DNA of 12,336 nt, from the NCBI GenBank assembly GCA_023410155.1, contig JAEYQF010000080.1, positions 1 through 12,336 on the forward strand, written 5' to 3'. The position numbers were made by a program, and so were the translations under genes. Below are positions 6,260-12,336 of the stretch, in pieces (position 1 is the stretch's first letter; the number at the start of each line of letters is the position of its first letter). The DNA comes from Verrucomicrobiota bacterium. GTDB lineage: Bacteria > Verrucomicrobiota > Verrucomicrobiia > Opitutales > Opitutaceae. The notes under the pieces were generated by a model that was not told where the DNA came from, ran no database searches, and saw only the letters and a program-made list of their open reading frames with translations.

Positions 6260-6276
6260 TTCATCCGGTCCATGAA
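6260..6276. promoter_or_regulatory. Candidate LysR operator, proximal inverted repeat with T-N11-A
   Basis: TTCAT-N7-ATGAA is a perfect inverted repeat that satisfies T-N11-A spacing (T6260/A6272 and T6264/A6276). A further TTCAT follows at 6282-6286, just before the lysR start, so the regulator could also limit its own transcription. Assignment is by position and symmetry only. Confidence 0.35.
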
Positions 6277-6288
6277 ACTCATTCATCC

Positions 6289-7221
6289 ATGAGTCGCATC
6301 CTCGACAGTCGTCAGCTCCAAGCTTTCGTCGCGCTCGCGCGTTGCCAGAGCTTTACGCGCGCCGCCAAGGAGCTGTTCCTCACCCAGAGTGCGGTCAGTC
6401 ACGCCATCAAGTCGCTCGAGACCGAGGTGGGCAGCCGGCTGGTCGATCGCGCCGGTCGTCGCGTGATGCTCACCCAGGCCGGCGAACAGTTTCTCCGCCA
6501 CGCGGAGCGCATCGTGCGCGAGATGGAGGCCGCGCGGGCTGGACTCGATCAACTCACGCGCTGGGGTCACGGTCGTTTGCGCGTCGGCGCGAGCACCACC
6601 GCCTGCCAATACATCCTGCCGACCGTGCTGCGGGAGTTTAAACAGAGTTTCCCCAAAAGCGTGATCACGATCGAGCCGGGCGACCACGCGCGGCAGGTCG
6701 AGCTGCTCGAGAACAACCAGATCGATCTTTCCATCATGCTCGAGCCGGAGGCGCGCGGACAATTCGAGTTCGTGCCGCTCTTTCAGGACGAGCTCCGCTT
6801 TCTCACCTCGCCCATCCACCCGTGGGCCCGACAGGGTCGCGTCATCCGCGAGTCGATCGAGGAAGAGACCTTCGTGCTCTATAACAAGGCGAGCTACACC
6901 TTCCGGCTCATGGCGGACTATTTCCGCGAAGAAGGGATCGTGCTCGGGCATTTCATCGAGCTCGGCGCCATGGACGCGATCAAGGAACTGGTGAAAATCG
7001 GCGTCGGCGTCGGCGTGCTCGCCCCCTGGATCGCACGCGCGGAGCTCGAGTCGGGCGCACTCGTGGATTTTCCGCTCGGCCGGCGCCGCCTTCGCCGCAC
7101 GTGGGGCGTCGCCCACCTGCGCGGCCGCCGCCTGCCGCTCGGCGAGGAGACATTCATCGGCCTCTGCCGCTCGGTGACGGAGAACTTCGAACCCGCCAAC
7201 AAGCCCGCCCCCGCGGGCTGA
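6289..7221 (+). CDS. LysR-family transcriptional regulator, probable regulator of the nitrate operon
   Basis: A 310-residue LysR-type regulator. Residues 6-65 form the winged helix-turn-helix: LDSRQLQAFVALARCQSFTR, AAKELFLTQSAVSHAIKSLE (recognition helix), then RLVDRAGRRVMLTQAGEQFL. A linker helix (about 66-92) follows, and the effector-binding domain starts at GRLRVGASTTACQYILPTVL and ends near residue 295. ATG 6289 places the HTH at the normal distance from the N-terminus; the open frame upstream is not LysR-like. No SD precedes it. Divergent placement next to the transport operon is the classic arrangement for a LysR protein controlling its neighbour, and cyanobacterial nitrate genes use the LysR protein NtcB. 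The effector could be nitrate, nitrite or a nitrogen-status metabolite; the sequence does not decide. Confidence 0.93.
   Translation: MSRILDSRQLQAFVALARCQSFTRAAKELFLTQSAVSHAIKSLETEVGSRLVDRAGRRVMLTQAGEQFLRHAERIVREMEAARAGLDQLTRWGHGRLRVGASTTACQYILPTVLREFKQSFPKSVITIEPGDHARQVELLENNQIDLSIMLEPEARGQFEFVPLFQDELRFLTSPIHPWARQGRVIRESIEEETFVLYNKASYTFRLMADYFREEGIVLGHFIELGAMDAIKELVKIGVGVGVLAPWIARAELESGALVDFPLGRRRLRRTWGVAHLRGRRLPLGEETFIGLCRSVTENFEPANKPAPAG
7202..7219 (+). terminator. Possible terminator hairpin at the end of the LysR gene
   Basis: AGCCCGC-CCCC-GCGGGCT is a perfect 7-bp GC-rich stem with a 4-base loop ending at the LysR stop codon. A short T run (CTTTTC) comes about a dozen bases later, too far for a textbook intrinsic terminator. 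It may still act with Rho or as a 3' end stabiliser. Confidence 0.35.
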
Positions 7222-7260
7222 GTGTCTCCACTTTTCGGATACAGCCGCGCCGCCATCCGC

Positions 7261-7370
7261 ACCGAGTCGCGCCCGAGTGCGGACCGGGTCGCGCCAGGGT
7301 GCGGCATGAGTCGCGACCCAGTCCGGATCGCGTCGTGACACGGTGCGGCGCAGGTTGGGATCGTGTGCGG
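7261..7370 (+). repeat. Phased array of ten 11-bp units (five 22-bp units)
   Basis: Ten consecutive 11-base units can be laid end to end without gaps. Every unit has GT at positions 6-7 and G at position 11. Units alternate mainly between a GTCGCG-type and a GTGCGG-type end, so the higher-order unit is 22 bp (ACCGAGTCGCG + CCCGAGTGCGG, ACCGGGTCGCG + CCAGGGTGCGG, and so on). Degenerate copies extend the pattern to about 7239-7392, filling nearly all of the LysR-nat gap. A 22-bp period is not a multiple of three, so this is not a peptide repeat. The spacing is close to one and two DNA helical turns, which would suit repeated protein contacts on one face. Confidence 0.75.
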
Positions 7371-7406
7371 ACTTGTGCGGGCGGCGATCCGCGCCGAAGT
7401 TGAGCC

Positions 7407-8216
7407 ATGCTCAGCGATAACGATCTCGACGCCTACTTCGCCCGGATCGGCTACAGCGGCCCGCGCGAAGCCACGCTGCCGGTGCTGAACGCACTCGCAT
7501 CCGCCCACGCGCGTGCGATTCCGTTCGAAAATCTCGATGTGCTGCTCGGCCGGCCCATCGCGCTCGATGAGGCATCGCTCGTGGGCAAGCTCGTGCACGC
7601 GCGGCGCGGTGGCTATTGTTTCGAGCAAAACGGGCTGTTACTCGCGGTCCTCGAGAAGCTCGGCTTCACCGCGCGGCCGATCAGCGCGCGGGTGCGATGG
7701 CAGAAACCGCGCGACTACACGCCGCCACGCACGCACCTGTTTCTACGCGTCGAACTCGACGGCCAATCGTGGCTCGTCGATGTCGGAGTCGGCGGACTGT
7801 CGCTCACCTCCGCGATCCGATTGGTGGAAAACATCGAACAACCGACGCCGCATGAGACCCGTCGCCTCGTGCGCGACGGCGCGCGCTGGCTCCACCAAGT
7901 TCAGATCGCGGGCGAATGGCTCGATGTCTGCGAGTTTACGCTCGAGGAAATGCCGCCAATCGATCGCGAACTCGCGAACTGGTTCACAAGCACGCACCCG
8001 GAGTCTCATTTCCGACATCGCTTGATCGCGGCGCGCGCCACGCGGGACGGACGGATCACGCTTCAAAATCGCGAACTCGTTCGGCGGCGGCACGGTGGTC
8101 CGTCCGAGGCGCACGTGATAGCCGATCACGACGAACTGTTGCGCGTGCTGGCAGACGAATTCCACTTGGAGTTCCCCGCCGACATCCGGATCCGCTGCAC
8201 CGGTCTCGAGTGGTAA
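7407..8216 (+). CDS. nat: Arylamine N-acetyltransferase
   Basis: A 269-residue cytoplasmic enzyme that moves an acetyl group from acetyl-CoA to arylamines, arylhydroxylamines or hydrazines by a ping-pong mechanism through a cysteine. The NAT catalytic triad is complete: Cys71 in RRGGYCFEQN, His110 in PRTHLFLRV and Asp125 in WLVDVGVGG. PFENLDVLLGRPI (39-51) is a further family hallmark. Length matches bacterial NATs (about 260-280). The ATG at 7407 gives the usual start about 40 residues before PFEN; only a weak purine run lies upstream. It reads away from the LysR gene across the 11/22-bp array and converges with the acyltransferase gene, whose stop is 28 bases away. Some NAT homologues build amide bonds in secondary metabolites rather than detoxify; the neighbouring acyltransferase and P450 make that worth considering. 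Confidence 0.95.
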   Translation: MLSDNDLDAYFARIGYSGPREATLPVLNALASAHARAIPFENLDVLLGRPIALDEASLVGKLVHARRGGYCFEQNGLLLAVLEKLGFTARPISARVRWQKPRDYTPPRTHLFLRVELDGQSWLVDVGVGGLSLTSAIRLVENIEQPTPHETRRLVRDGARWLHQVQIAGEWLDVCEFTLEEMPPIDRELANWFTSTHPESHFRHRLIAARATRDGRITLQNRELVRRRHGGPSEAHVIADHDELLRVLADEFHLEFPADIRIRCTGLEW

Positions 8217-8244
8217 AGACCGCCGAGTGGGCGGCACGATCCCT

Positions 8245-9585
8245 CTACTTGCCGCGGCGGGAAAGCTCCATCTGTCTCACGAACTCGTCCGCCAGCGCGG
8301 CGGCCTGCTCTTTCGCCAACACCCGCGGGTCGTAGTGCAGATCGGCGTGCAGCCGTCCGGCCAGCACGCCCACGCCGAGACATGCAACCGTGCCCGCACG
8401 CATCACCGGGGCGGTGATCACCTCCGTGAGAACCGCTCCGGGCACGGCGAAGCGTCGGTGCGCCTCCGGCACCGGACCATGGTGAAAAGCCCGTCCGAAG
8501 TTCGTAAGCACCATCGTGGCGCGCACCTTTTCGCGACGCGTATAGCCGCGGATGCCACCCGGCATCCATCGGCACAGCCGGAGAATGCGCCAGAATACGC
8601 CACCGAGCCGATGGCGACGGATCAGCTCCATGTCCTCGTGTGCGCGACGCAGGAGTCGCTCGCGCTTGCCGCAGGATTTCACCGTGCGGTCGATGATGAC
8701 CATGCTCACCAGATTGCAGGCCGGCATGCGCCGATCGAGCGTGGCGCGCTGCAACACCGGCACGCCCAGCCGCATCCAGTCGAGCGGTGCGTTTGGCACC
8801 TGCTCGCGCCGCCAGGCCCCGATCGCCGCCTGCAGATCGCGCATGATCATCTCGTTGACCGAGACTTTCGCGGCTTTCGCCGCCTCGCGCAGTTCCCGAA
8901 ATTCTTCCGCGCTCAGATCGCGACTCTCCACGGCCGGATAATTCTCCACCCGGGATCCCTTCGCCTCGGGCGGAGTGTGCGGCACGAGCGGTGCAGCAGC
9001 GCGAAACAACAGGAGTTGTGCCGCCCCGGCGAGGCCCACAAGTTGCATCGGCAGGCCGGCTAAACGCTCGAGCCAGCCCAGGCCCAAATTGCCGCGGTCG
9101 CGCAGCAGCGCCGGAACACGCGTCGGCAATTTCACCGCCACTCCAAGCGCGGCCGCATAGCGGAAGAGCAACTCCTCGATCACACTCACCACGCCCAGCC
9201 CATCGACCAATGCGTGGTGAAATTGGGCGAAGAGCGCGGCCCGCTCGCCAGACTGCGCAAGATACAGATAGGCGCCTCGCCCGGCGCCCAGATCCAGCGG
9301 CAGCCAGCAGGGCCAACCGTGCGGGCCGAGTTGCTCCACCACCTCGATCGCAGGCACGGACGCAGCTTCGTCGATGCGCCACGACAAGCCTCCGAGCAGT
9401 CCGCGTCGCAGCGCCGCCCGCAGCAGTGGATGCTGCGCCGCGGTTTCTTGCCACGCACGTTCGAGCACCGCGGGATCGAGTCGGCCTTCCAGAACGAATT
9501 TGCCCACGTTCCAGCACGGGAAAGCTGGGCGGTCTTCGTGCACCAGATACTCCTCGAACGGCGTGAGTGGTAAAATCATCGTCAT
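8245..9585 (-). CDS. Stand-alone condensation / WS-DGAT-like acyltransferase
   Basis: A 446-residue protein of the chloramphenicol-acetyltransferase-like superfamily, which includes NRPS condensation domains, PapA and wax-ester/diacylglycerol synthases. These enzymes transfer an acyl group from a thioester to an alcohol or amine. The catalytic HHxxxDG motif is intact (FHHALVDGLG, His123-His124, Asp128). The N-terminus PLTPFEEYLVHEDRPAFPCW has the look of WS/DGAT proteins (MxPLTPxD). The second half has a recognisable bridge region (NLVSMVIIDR, then VLTNFGRAF). No carrier-protein or adenylation domain is attached. The frame opens with GTG at 9600, but ATG 9585 (or ATG 9579) fits the family start better; no clear SD. 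It is divergent from the P450 gene with only about 45 bases between, so the two are probably co-regulated. Acyl donor and acceptor are unknown. Confidence 0.82.
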   Translation of the reverse strand: MTMILPLTPFEEYLVHEDRPAFPCWNVGKFVLEGRLDPAVLERAWQETAAQHPLLRAALRRGLLGGLSWRIDEAASVPAIEVVEQLGPHGWPCWLPLDLGAGRGAYLYLAQSGERAALFAQFHHALVDGLGVVSVIEELLFRYAAALGVAVKLPTRVPALLRDRGNLGLGWLERLAGLPMQLVGLAGAAQLLLFRAAAPLVPHTPPEAKGSRVENYPAVESRDLSAEEFRELREAAKAAKVSVNEMIMRDLQAAIGAWRREQVPNAPLDWMRLGVPVLQRATLDRRMPACNLVSMVIIDRTVKSCGKRERLLRRAHEDMELIRRHRLGGVFWRILRLCRWMPGGIRGYTRREKVRATMVLTNFGRAFHHGPVPEAHRRFAVPGAVLTEVITAPVMRAGTVACLGVGVLAGRLHADLHYDPRVLAKEQAAALADEFVRQMELSRRGK

Positions 9586-9630
9586 GATAGGCCGGCGCAC
9601 TGGACTTGCCGGACGCGGGGCGTCATAGGG

Positions 9631-11031
9631 GTGGCGACCCGGCGAGCAAGCGTCCCGACGTCGCTCTCGTCAAGTTACCTCCAGTCCATGCTCAGCTTCT
9701 TCCAGGAAACCCGCGCCACGTTGCGCGCGCTCTCACTTGCGCGTGACAACATGATCGCGGCGTGGCCCAAGAGTTTTTACCGGCGCGAATTCATCGCGGA
9801 GAACATCCTCGGGCGACGGCTCTACATCATCAACTCGCCCGCCGGGGTGCAGCGCGTGTTCGTCACCAACGCCGCGAACTACCGGAAAAGCCCCTCCAAC
9901 ACCGCCACGTTGAAGCCGCTGCTGGGCCGGGGACTTTTCGTGAGCGAGGGCGAGCTGTGGTCACGCCAGCGCAAGGTCATGACGCCGGCCACCGGTCCCA
10001 ATCGCCTGGCGCCTTACGCCGACGTCGTGCGCACCTGCGCCCGCGAGATGCTGCGCGAGTGGCAGGAGCGTGGGCCGAGCTTCGAGTGCGACGTCAACGA
10101 GCCCTTCACCCTCGTCACGGCCGAAGTGATTTCGCAGATCATGTTCGGCTACCGACTCGGCGCGCAGGGATGGACGCTCTACGAGGCGTTCAAGGACTAT
10201 CAGGCCTCCGCCGGTCGCGTGCACATTGCCGAGATGCTGGGCTTCCCTTCGTGGATGCCCCGGCCGGGCCGTCTCGCCGGACGGAAGGCCGTCGAGAAAT
10301 TCGACACCGTGCTCGCTGACATCATCCGCGCCGGGCGAGAGCGGGCGGAGCAACCGGCCACGCCCGACCTGCTGCAGATGTTGTTCGCGTATCGCGATGC
10401 CGAGGGGAAATCCATGCCGCCCGACCTCGTGCGCGACGAAGTGGCGTCGATCTTCCTCGCCGGCCACGAGACGACTGCGATCACGCTCGCCTGGGCGTTC
10501 TACCTGCTCGAACAGCATCCGCGCGCGGAAGAGCGCGTGCATGCCGAGCTGGACAAAGTGCTCGGCGGTCGCGAACCGACGTTCGAGGAGATCGAACAAC
10601 TCGTCTTCTGCCGCGCGGTGATCGATGAGACGCTGCGGCTTTATCCGCCGGTTCACGTGTTCTCGCGCCAGGCGATCGGGCCGGATGAAGTCTGCGGCCA
10701 TCCGATTCGCAAGGGCTCTTACATGACCGTCGCGTCCTGGGTGCTCCATCGCCACGAGCTGTGGTGGGACAAACCCAACAAGTTTCGCCCGGAACGTTTC
10801 CTCCCGGAAAACTCGGCGCAGATAAACCGATTCGCCTACCTCCCGTTTGGCACCGGGCCGCGCGTGTGCCTCGGCAAACATCTCGGCCTGCTCGAGGCCA
10901 CGATGCTCTTCGCGATGATCGCGCAGCGTTTTCGGCTGCGCGTGAAACCAGGCGCCAACATCGAGCCGTTGGGTCGCATGACCCTGCGCCCGCGCTGGGG
11001 CATGCCGATGCTGGTGACTCGTCGCGACTGA
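9631..11031 (+). CDS. Cytochrome P450 monooxygenase
   Basis: A soluble 466-residue P450 that activates O2 at a thiolate-ligated heme to hydroxylate an organic substrate. Motifs in order: C-helix W110-xxx-R114 (LWSRQRK); I-helix oxygen-binding AGHETT (277-282); K-helix ExxR (E333, R336 in DETLRLYP); meander PERF (387-390); heme loop FGTGPRVCLG with proximal Cys413. The pattern is of the bacterial CYP4/CYP102-like type often acting on fatty acids, but the substrate is not readable. There is no fused reductase and no ferredoxin gene in the window, so redox partners must be elsewhere. The start is uncertain: GTG 9631 (466 aa) keeps good coding bias through the extra 19 codons, while ATG 9688 (447 aa) leaves more room for a divergent promoter. 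Neither has a clear SD. Confidence 0.93.
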   Translation: MATRRASVPTSLSSSYLQSMLSFFQETRATLRALSLARDNMIAAWPKSFYRREFIAENILGRRLYIINSPAGVQRVFVTNAANYRKSPSNTATLKPLLGRGLFVSEGELWSRQRKVMTPATGPNRLAPYADVVRTCAREMLREWQERGPSFECDVNEPFTLVTAEVISQIMFGYRLGAQGWTLYEAFKDYQASAGRVHIAEMLGFPSWMPRPGRLAGRKAVEKFDTVLADIIRAGRERAEQPATPDLLQMLFAYRDAEGKSMPPDLVRDEVASIFLAGHETTAITLAWAFYLLEQHPRAEERVHAELDKVLGGREPTFEEIEQLVFCRAVIDETLRLYPPVHVFSRQAIGPDEVCGHPIRKGSYMTVASWVLHRHELWWDKPNKFRPERFLPENSAQINRFAYLPFGTGPRVCLGKHLGLLEATMLFAMIAQRFRLRVKPGANIEPLGRMTLRPRWGMPMLVTRRD

Positions 11032-11094
11032 GCCGGCCGGGAGCAGCGCAATCGCGCGCCGGCGAGACCGGGTTCGCGCAAGAGCATTGAAAAC

Positions 11095-11111
11095 GAAACC
11101 GTTCCGGTTTC
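11095..11111. promoter_or_regulatory. 17-bp palindrome, possible operator of the dehydrogenase gene
   Basis: GAAACCG-TTC-CGGTTTC has perfect 7-bp arms around a 3-base centre, 57 bases before the dehydrogenase ATG. Its form (GAAACC…GGTTTC) resembles LacI-family sugar-regulator operators. TTGAAA at 11087-11092 could be a -35 box, but I see no convincing -10. Binding factor unknown. Confidence 0.4.
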
Positions 11112-11167
11112 CGTGCGTCGGGAGCAGCACACCGCTGCCTCCCACCACCTTCCTCCTCCTCGCGACC

Positions 11168-12336
11168 ATGCACCGTTCCCTTCGTCTGCTTTCCCTCCTT
11201 CCGCTTGCCGGCGCCTTGTTGCACGGCGCCGATCGCGTTCGCACCGGCGCGGTGGCCGAGACCTATGAGCAACTCTGCTCCGCTTGTCACGGCTCGCAGC
11301 TCCAGGGCGGCTCCGCTCCCTCGATGCTCGACGAGCAGTGGCTCGCCGGCGGCGACGACGCCAGCCTCACGAAATCCATCCGCGAGGGTTATCCCGACAA
11401 AGGCATGCCGGGCTTTGCCGCCGCCCTCGACGACCGGCAGATCCGCTCGCTCGTCATTTTCATCCATGAGCAACGCGCTCGAGCAGCGCGGGCCCAGACG
11501 AAGTTCAATCAACCGAAGGACGACGTCGTCGCCGAGAGCCAGCTCCACCGCTTCACGGTGAAAACCTGGGCCGACGGTCTCGTCGAGCCGTGGTCGATGA
11601 CGTTTCTCCCGGATGGTCGCGCCCTCGCCACGGAGAAACGGGGCACGCTCCAGCTCATCGAAGACGGCGGCAAGAAACTCACCCAGGTGCGCGGCGTCCC
11701 GGCGATCGACAACGGCGGCCAAGCCGGATTCTTCGAAGTTCTCCCGCACCCGGATTACGCGAAGAACGGCTGGATCTATTTCGCCTTCTCCGATCCCCAA
11801 AAATCCGGCGGCCGCTCCGTCTCCCTCACCCGCATCATCCGTGCGAAGCTCCGCGACGGAGCCCTCGTCGAACAGCAGGACATCTACAAGGCTCCCCTCA
11901 CCGCCTACCCCGGAGCCGGCGGCGTGCATTTCGGCGGCGCGCTGGCGTTTGATCGCGAGGGCCACCTGTTCTTCTCCATCGGCGAACGCGGACATGGCGC
12001 CAACTCCCAGAATCTCGCCGTGCCGATGGGCAAGGTCCACCGGATCCACGACGACGGCCGCATCCCGGCCGACAATCCTTTCGTCAACGACTCCTCCGCC
12101 GTGCCCACCATCTGGAGCTACGGGCACCGCAATCCCCAGGGCCTCGGCATCAATCCCGTCGACGGCACCGTCTGGGATGTCGAACACGGCCCCCGCGGCG
12201 GCGACGAACTCAATCTCGTGCGCAAAGGCCTCAACTACGGGTGGCCGGTCATCACCTACGGCATGAACTACGACGGCACGCCGATGACGGACATCACCGC
12301 GAAAGAGGGCATGGAGCAACCGGTCGTGCACTGGAC
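11168..12336 (+). CDS. Secreted cytochrome c / PQQ-dependent sugar dehydrogenase fusion, 3' end missing
   Basis: An open frame from ATG 11168 to the right edge (389 full codons, no stop). Residues 1-20 (MHRSLRLLSLLPLAGALLHG) form a signal peptide. Residues about 30-105 are a class I cytochrome c domain: heme-binding CSACH (37-41) and a likely axial Met80 in KGMPGF. From about residue 130 a six-bladed beta-propeller of the soluble glucose/aldose dehydrogenase (GSDH, YliI/Asd-like) family begins with LVEPWSMTFLPDGRALATEK. It continues with GGQAGFFEVLPHPDYAKNGW, GVHFGGALAFDREGHLFFSIGERG, WSYGHRNPQGLGINP and VEHGPRGGDELNLV, all family hallmarks. The enzyme would oxidise aldoses in the periplasm using PQQ, passing electrons to the attached heme and on to the respiratory chain. 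The true substrate is not determinable. No SD is visible; the palindrome at 11095-11111 may regulate it. Confidence 0.9.
   Translation, partial: MHRSLRLLSLLPLAGALLHGADRVRTGAVAETYEQLCSACHGSQLQGGSAPSMLDEQWLAGGDDASLTKSIREGYPDKGMPGFAAALDDRQIRSLVIFIHEQRARAARAQTKFNQPKDDVVAESQLHRFTVKTWADGLVEPWSMTFLPDGRALATEKRGTLQLIEDGGKKLTQVRGVPAIDNGGQAGFFEVLPHPDYAKNGWIYFAFSDPQKSGGRSVSLTRIIRAKLRDGALVEQQDIYKAPLTAYPGAGGVHFGGALAFDREGHLFFSIGERGHGANSQNLAVPMGKVHRIHDDGRIPADNPFVNDSSAVPTIWSYGHRNPQGLGINPVDGTVWDVEHGPRGGDELNLVRKGLNYGWPVITYGMNYDGTPMTDITAKEGMEQPVVHW

Noticed and set aside
7261..7370. CRISPR array
   Set aside because: Units are only 11/22 bp, contiguous and mutually similar; there are no unique spacers and no cas genes.
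8126..9517. Minus-strand 463-codon frame overlapping the acyltransferase gene
   Set aside because: Arg/Ala/Gly-rich shadow; the neighbouring frame carries the HHxxxDG motif and family features.
11032..11094. Intrinsic terminator after the P450 gene (GCCGGC copies)
   Set aside because: GCCGGC recurs by chance in GC-rich DNA and no T tract follows.
10481..12331. Long minus-strand open frame of 616 codons opposite the P450 end and the dehydrogenase
   Set aside because: It crosses two well-supported plus-strand genes, has low-complexity composition and no recognisable motif.

Overview
GC-rich DNA with almost no spacer between genes. The porin-like protein at the left edge, the weak or absent Shine-Dalgarno (SD) sequences and the gene families suggest a verrucomicrobial genome, probably Opitutaceae. 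That assignment is an inference from family resemblance; no rRNA or marker gene is present.

Bases 1-6192 (minus strand) form a nitrate/nitrite uptake locus. In transcription order it holds: a cytoplasmic NrtA-like (NasS-like) binding protein; a Tat-exported NrtA; a small two-helix membrane protein resembling the NrtS nitrate transporter family; the permease NrtB; two ABC ATPases; and the start of an outer-membrane beta-barrel channel. Together these supply an outer-membrane route, a periplasmic binding protein, an inner-membrane ABC pump, a possible second small transporter and a likely cytoplasmic anion sensor. A LysR regulator (6289-7221) is transcribed divergently and two inverted repeats lie in the shared promoter region. 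The permease-ATPase junction is interrupted by an antisense four-helix-bundle (S23-type) gene bracketed by a perfect 12-bp inverted repeat, which looks like a small inserted cassette.

Bases 7222-7406 hold an array of 11-bp units paired into 22-bp units. It fills the gap before an arylamine N-acetyltransferase gene (7407-8216).

Bases 8245-11031 hold a convergent gene for a stand-alone condensation/WS-DGAT-like acyltransferase and a divergent cytochrome P450. The pair suggests modification of a lipid or secondary metabolite, but the substrate cannot be read from sequence.

Bases 11168-12336 hold the 5' part of a secreted cytochrome c / PQQ-dependent sugar dehydrogenase fusion that runs off the right edge, with a 17-bp palindrome upstream.

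The observations most worth following are the 11/22-bp array, the S23 cassette, the matched degenerate motifs in the two ATPases, and the NrtS-like and NasS-like proteins inside one ABC operon.
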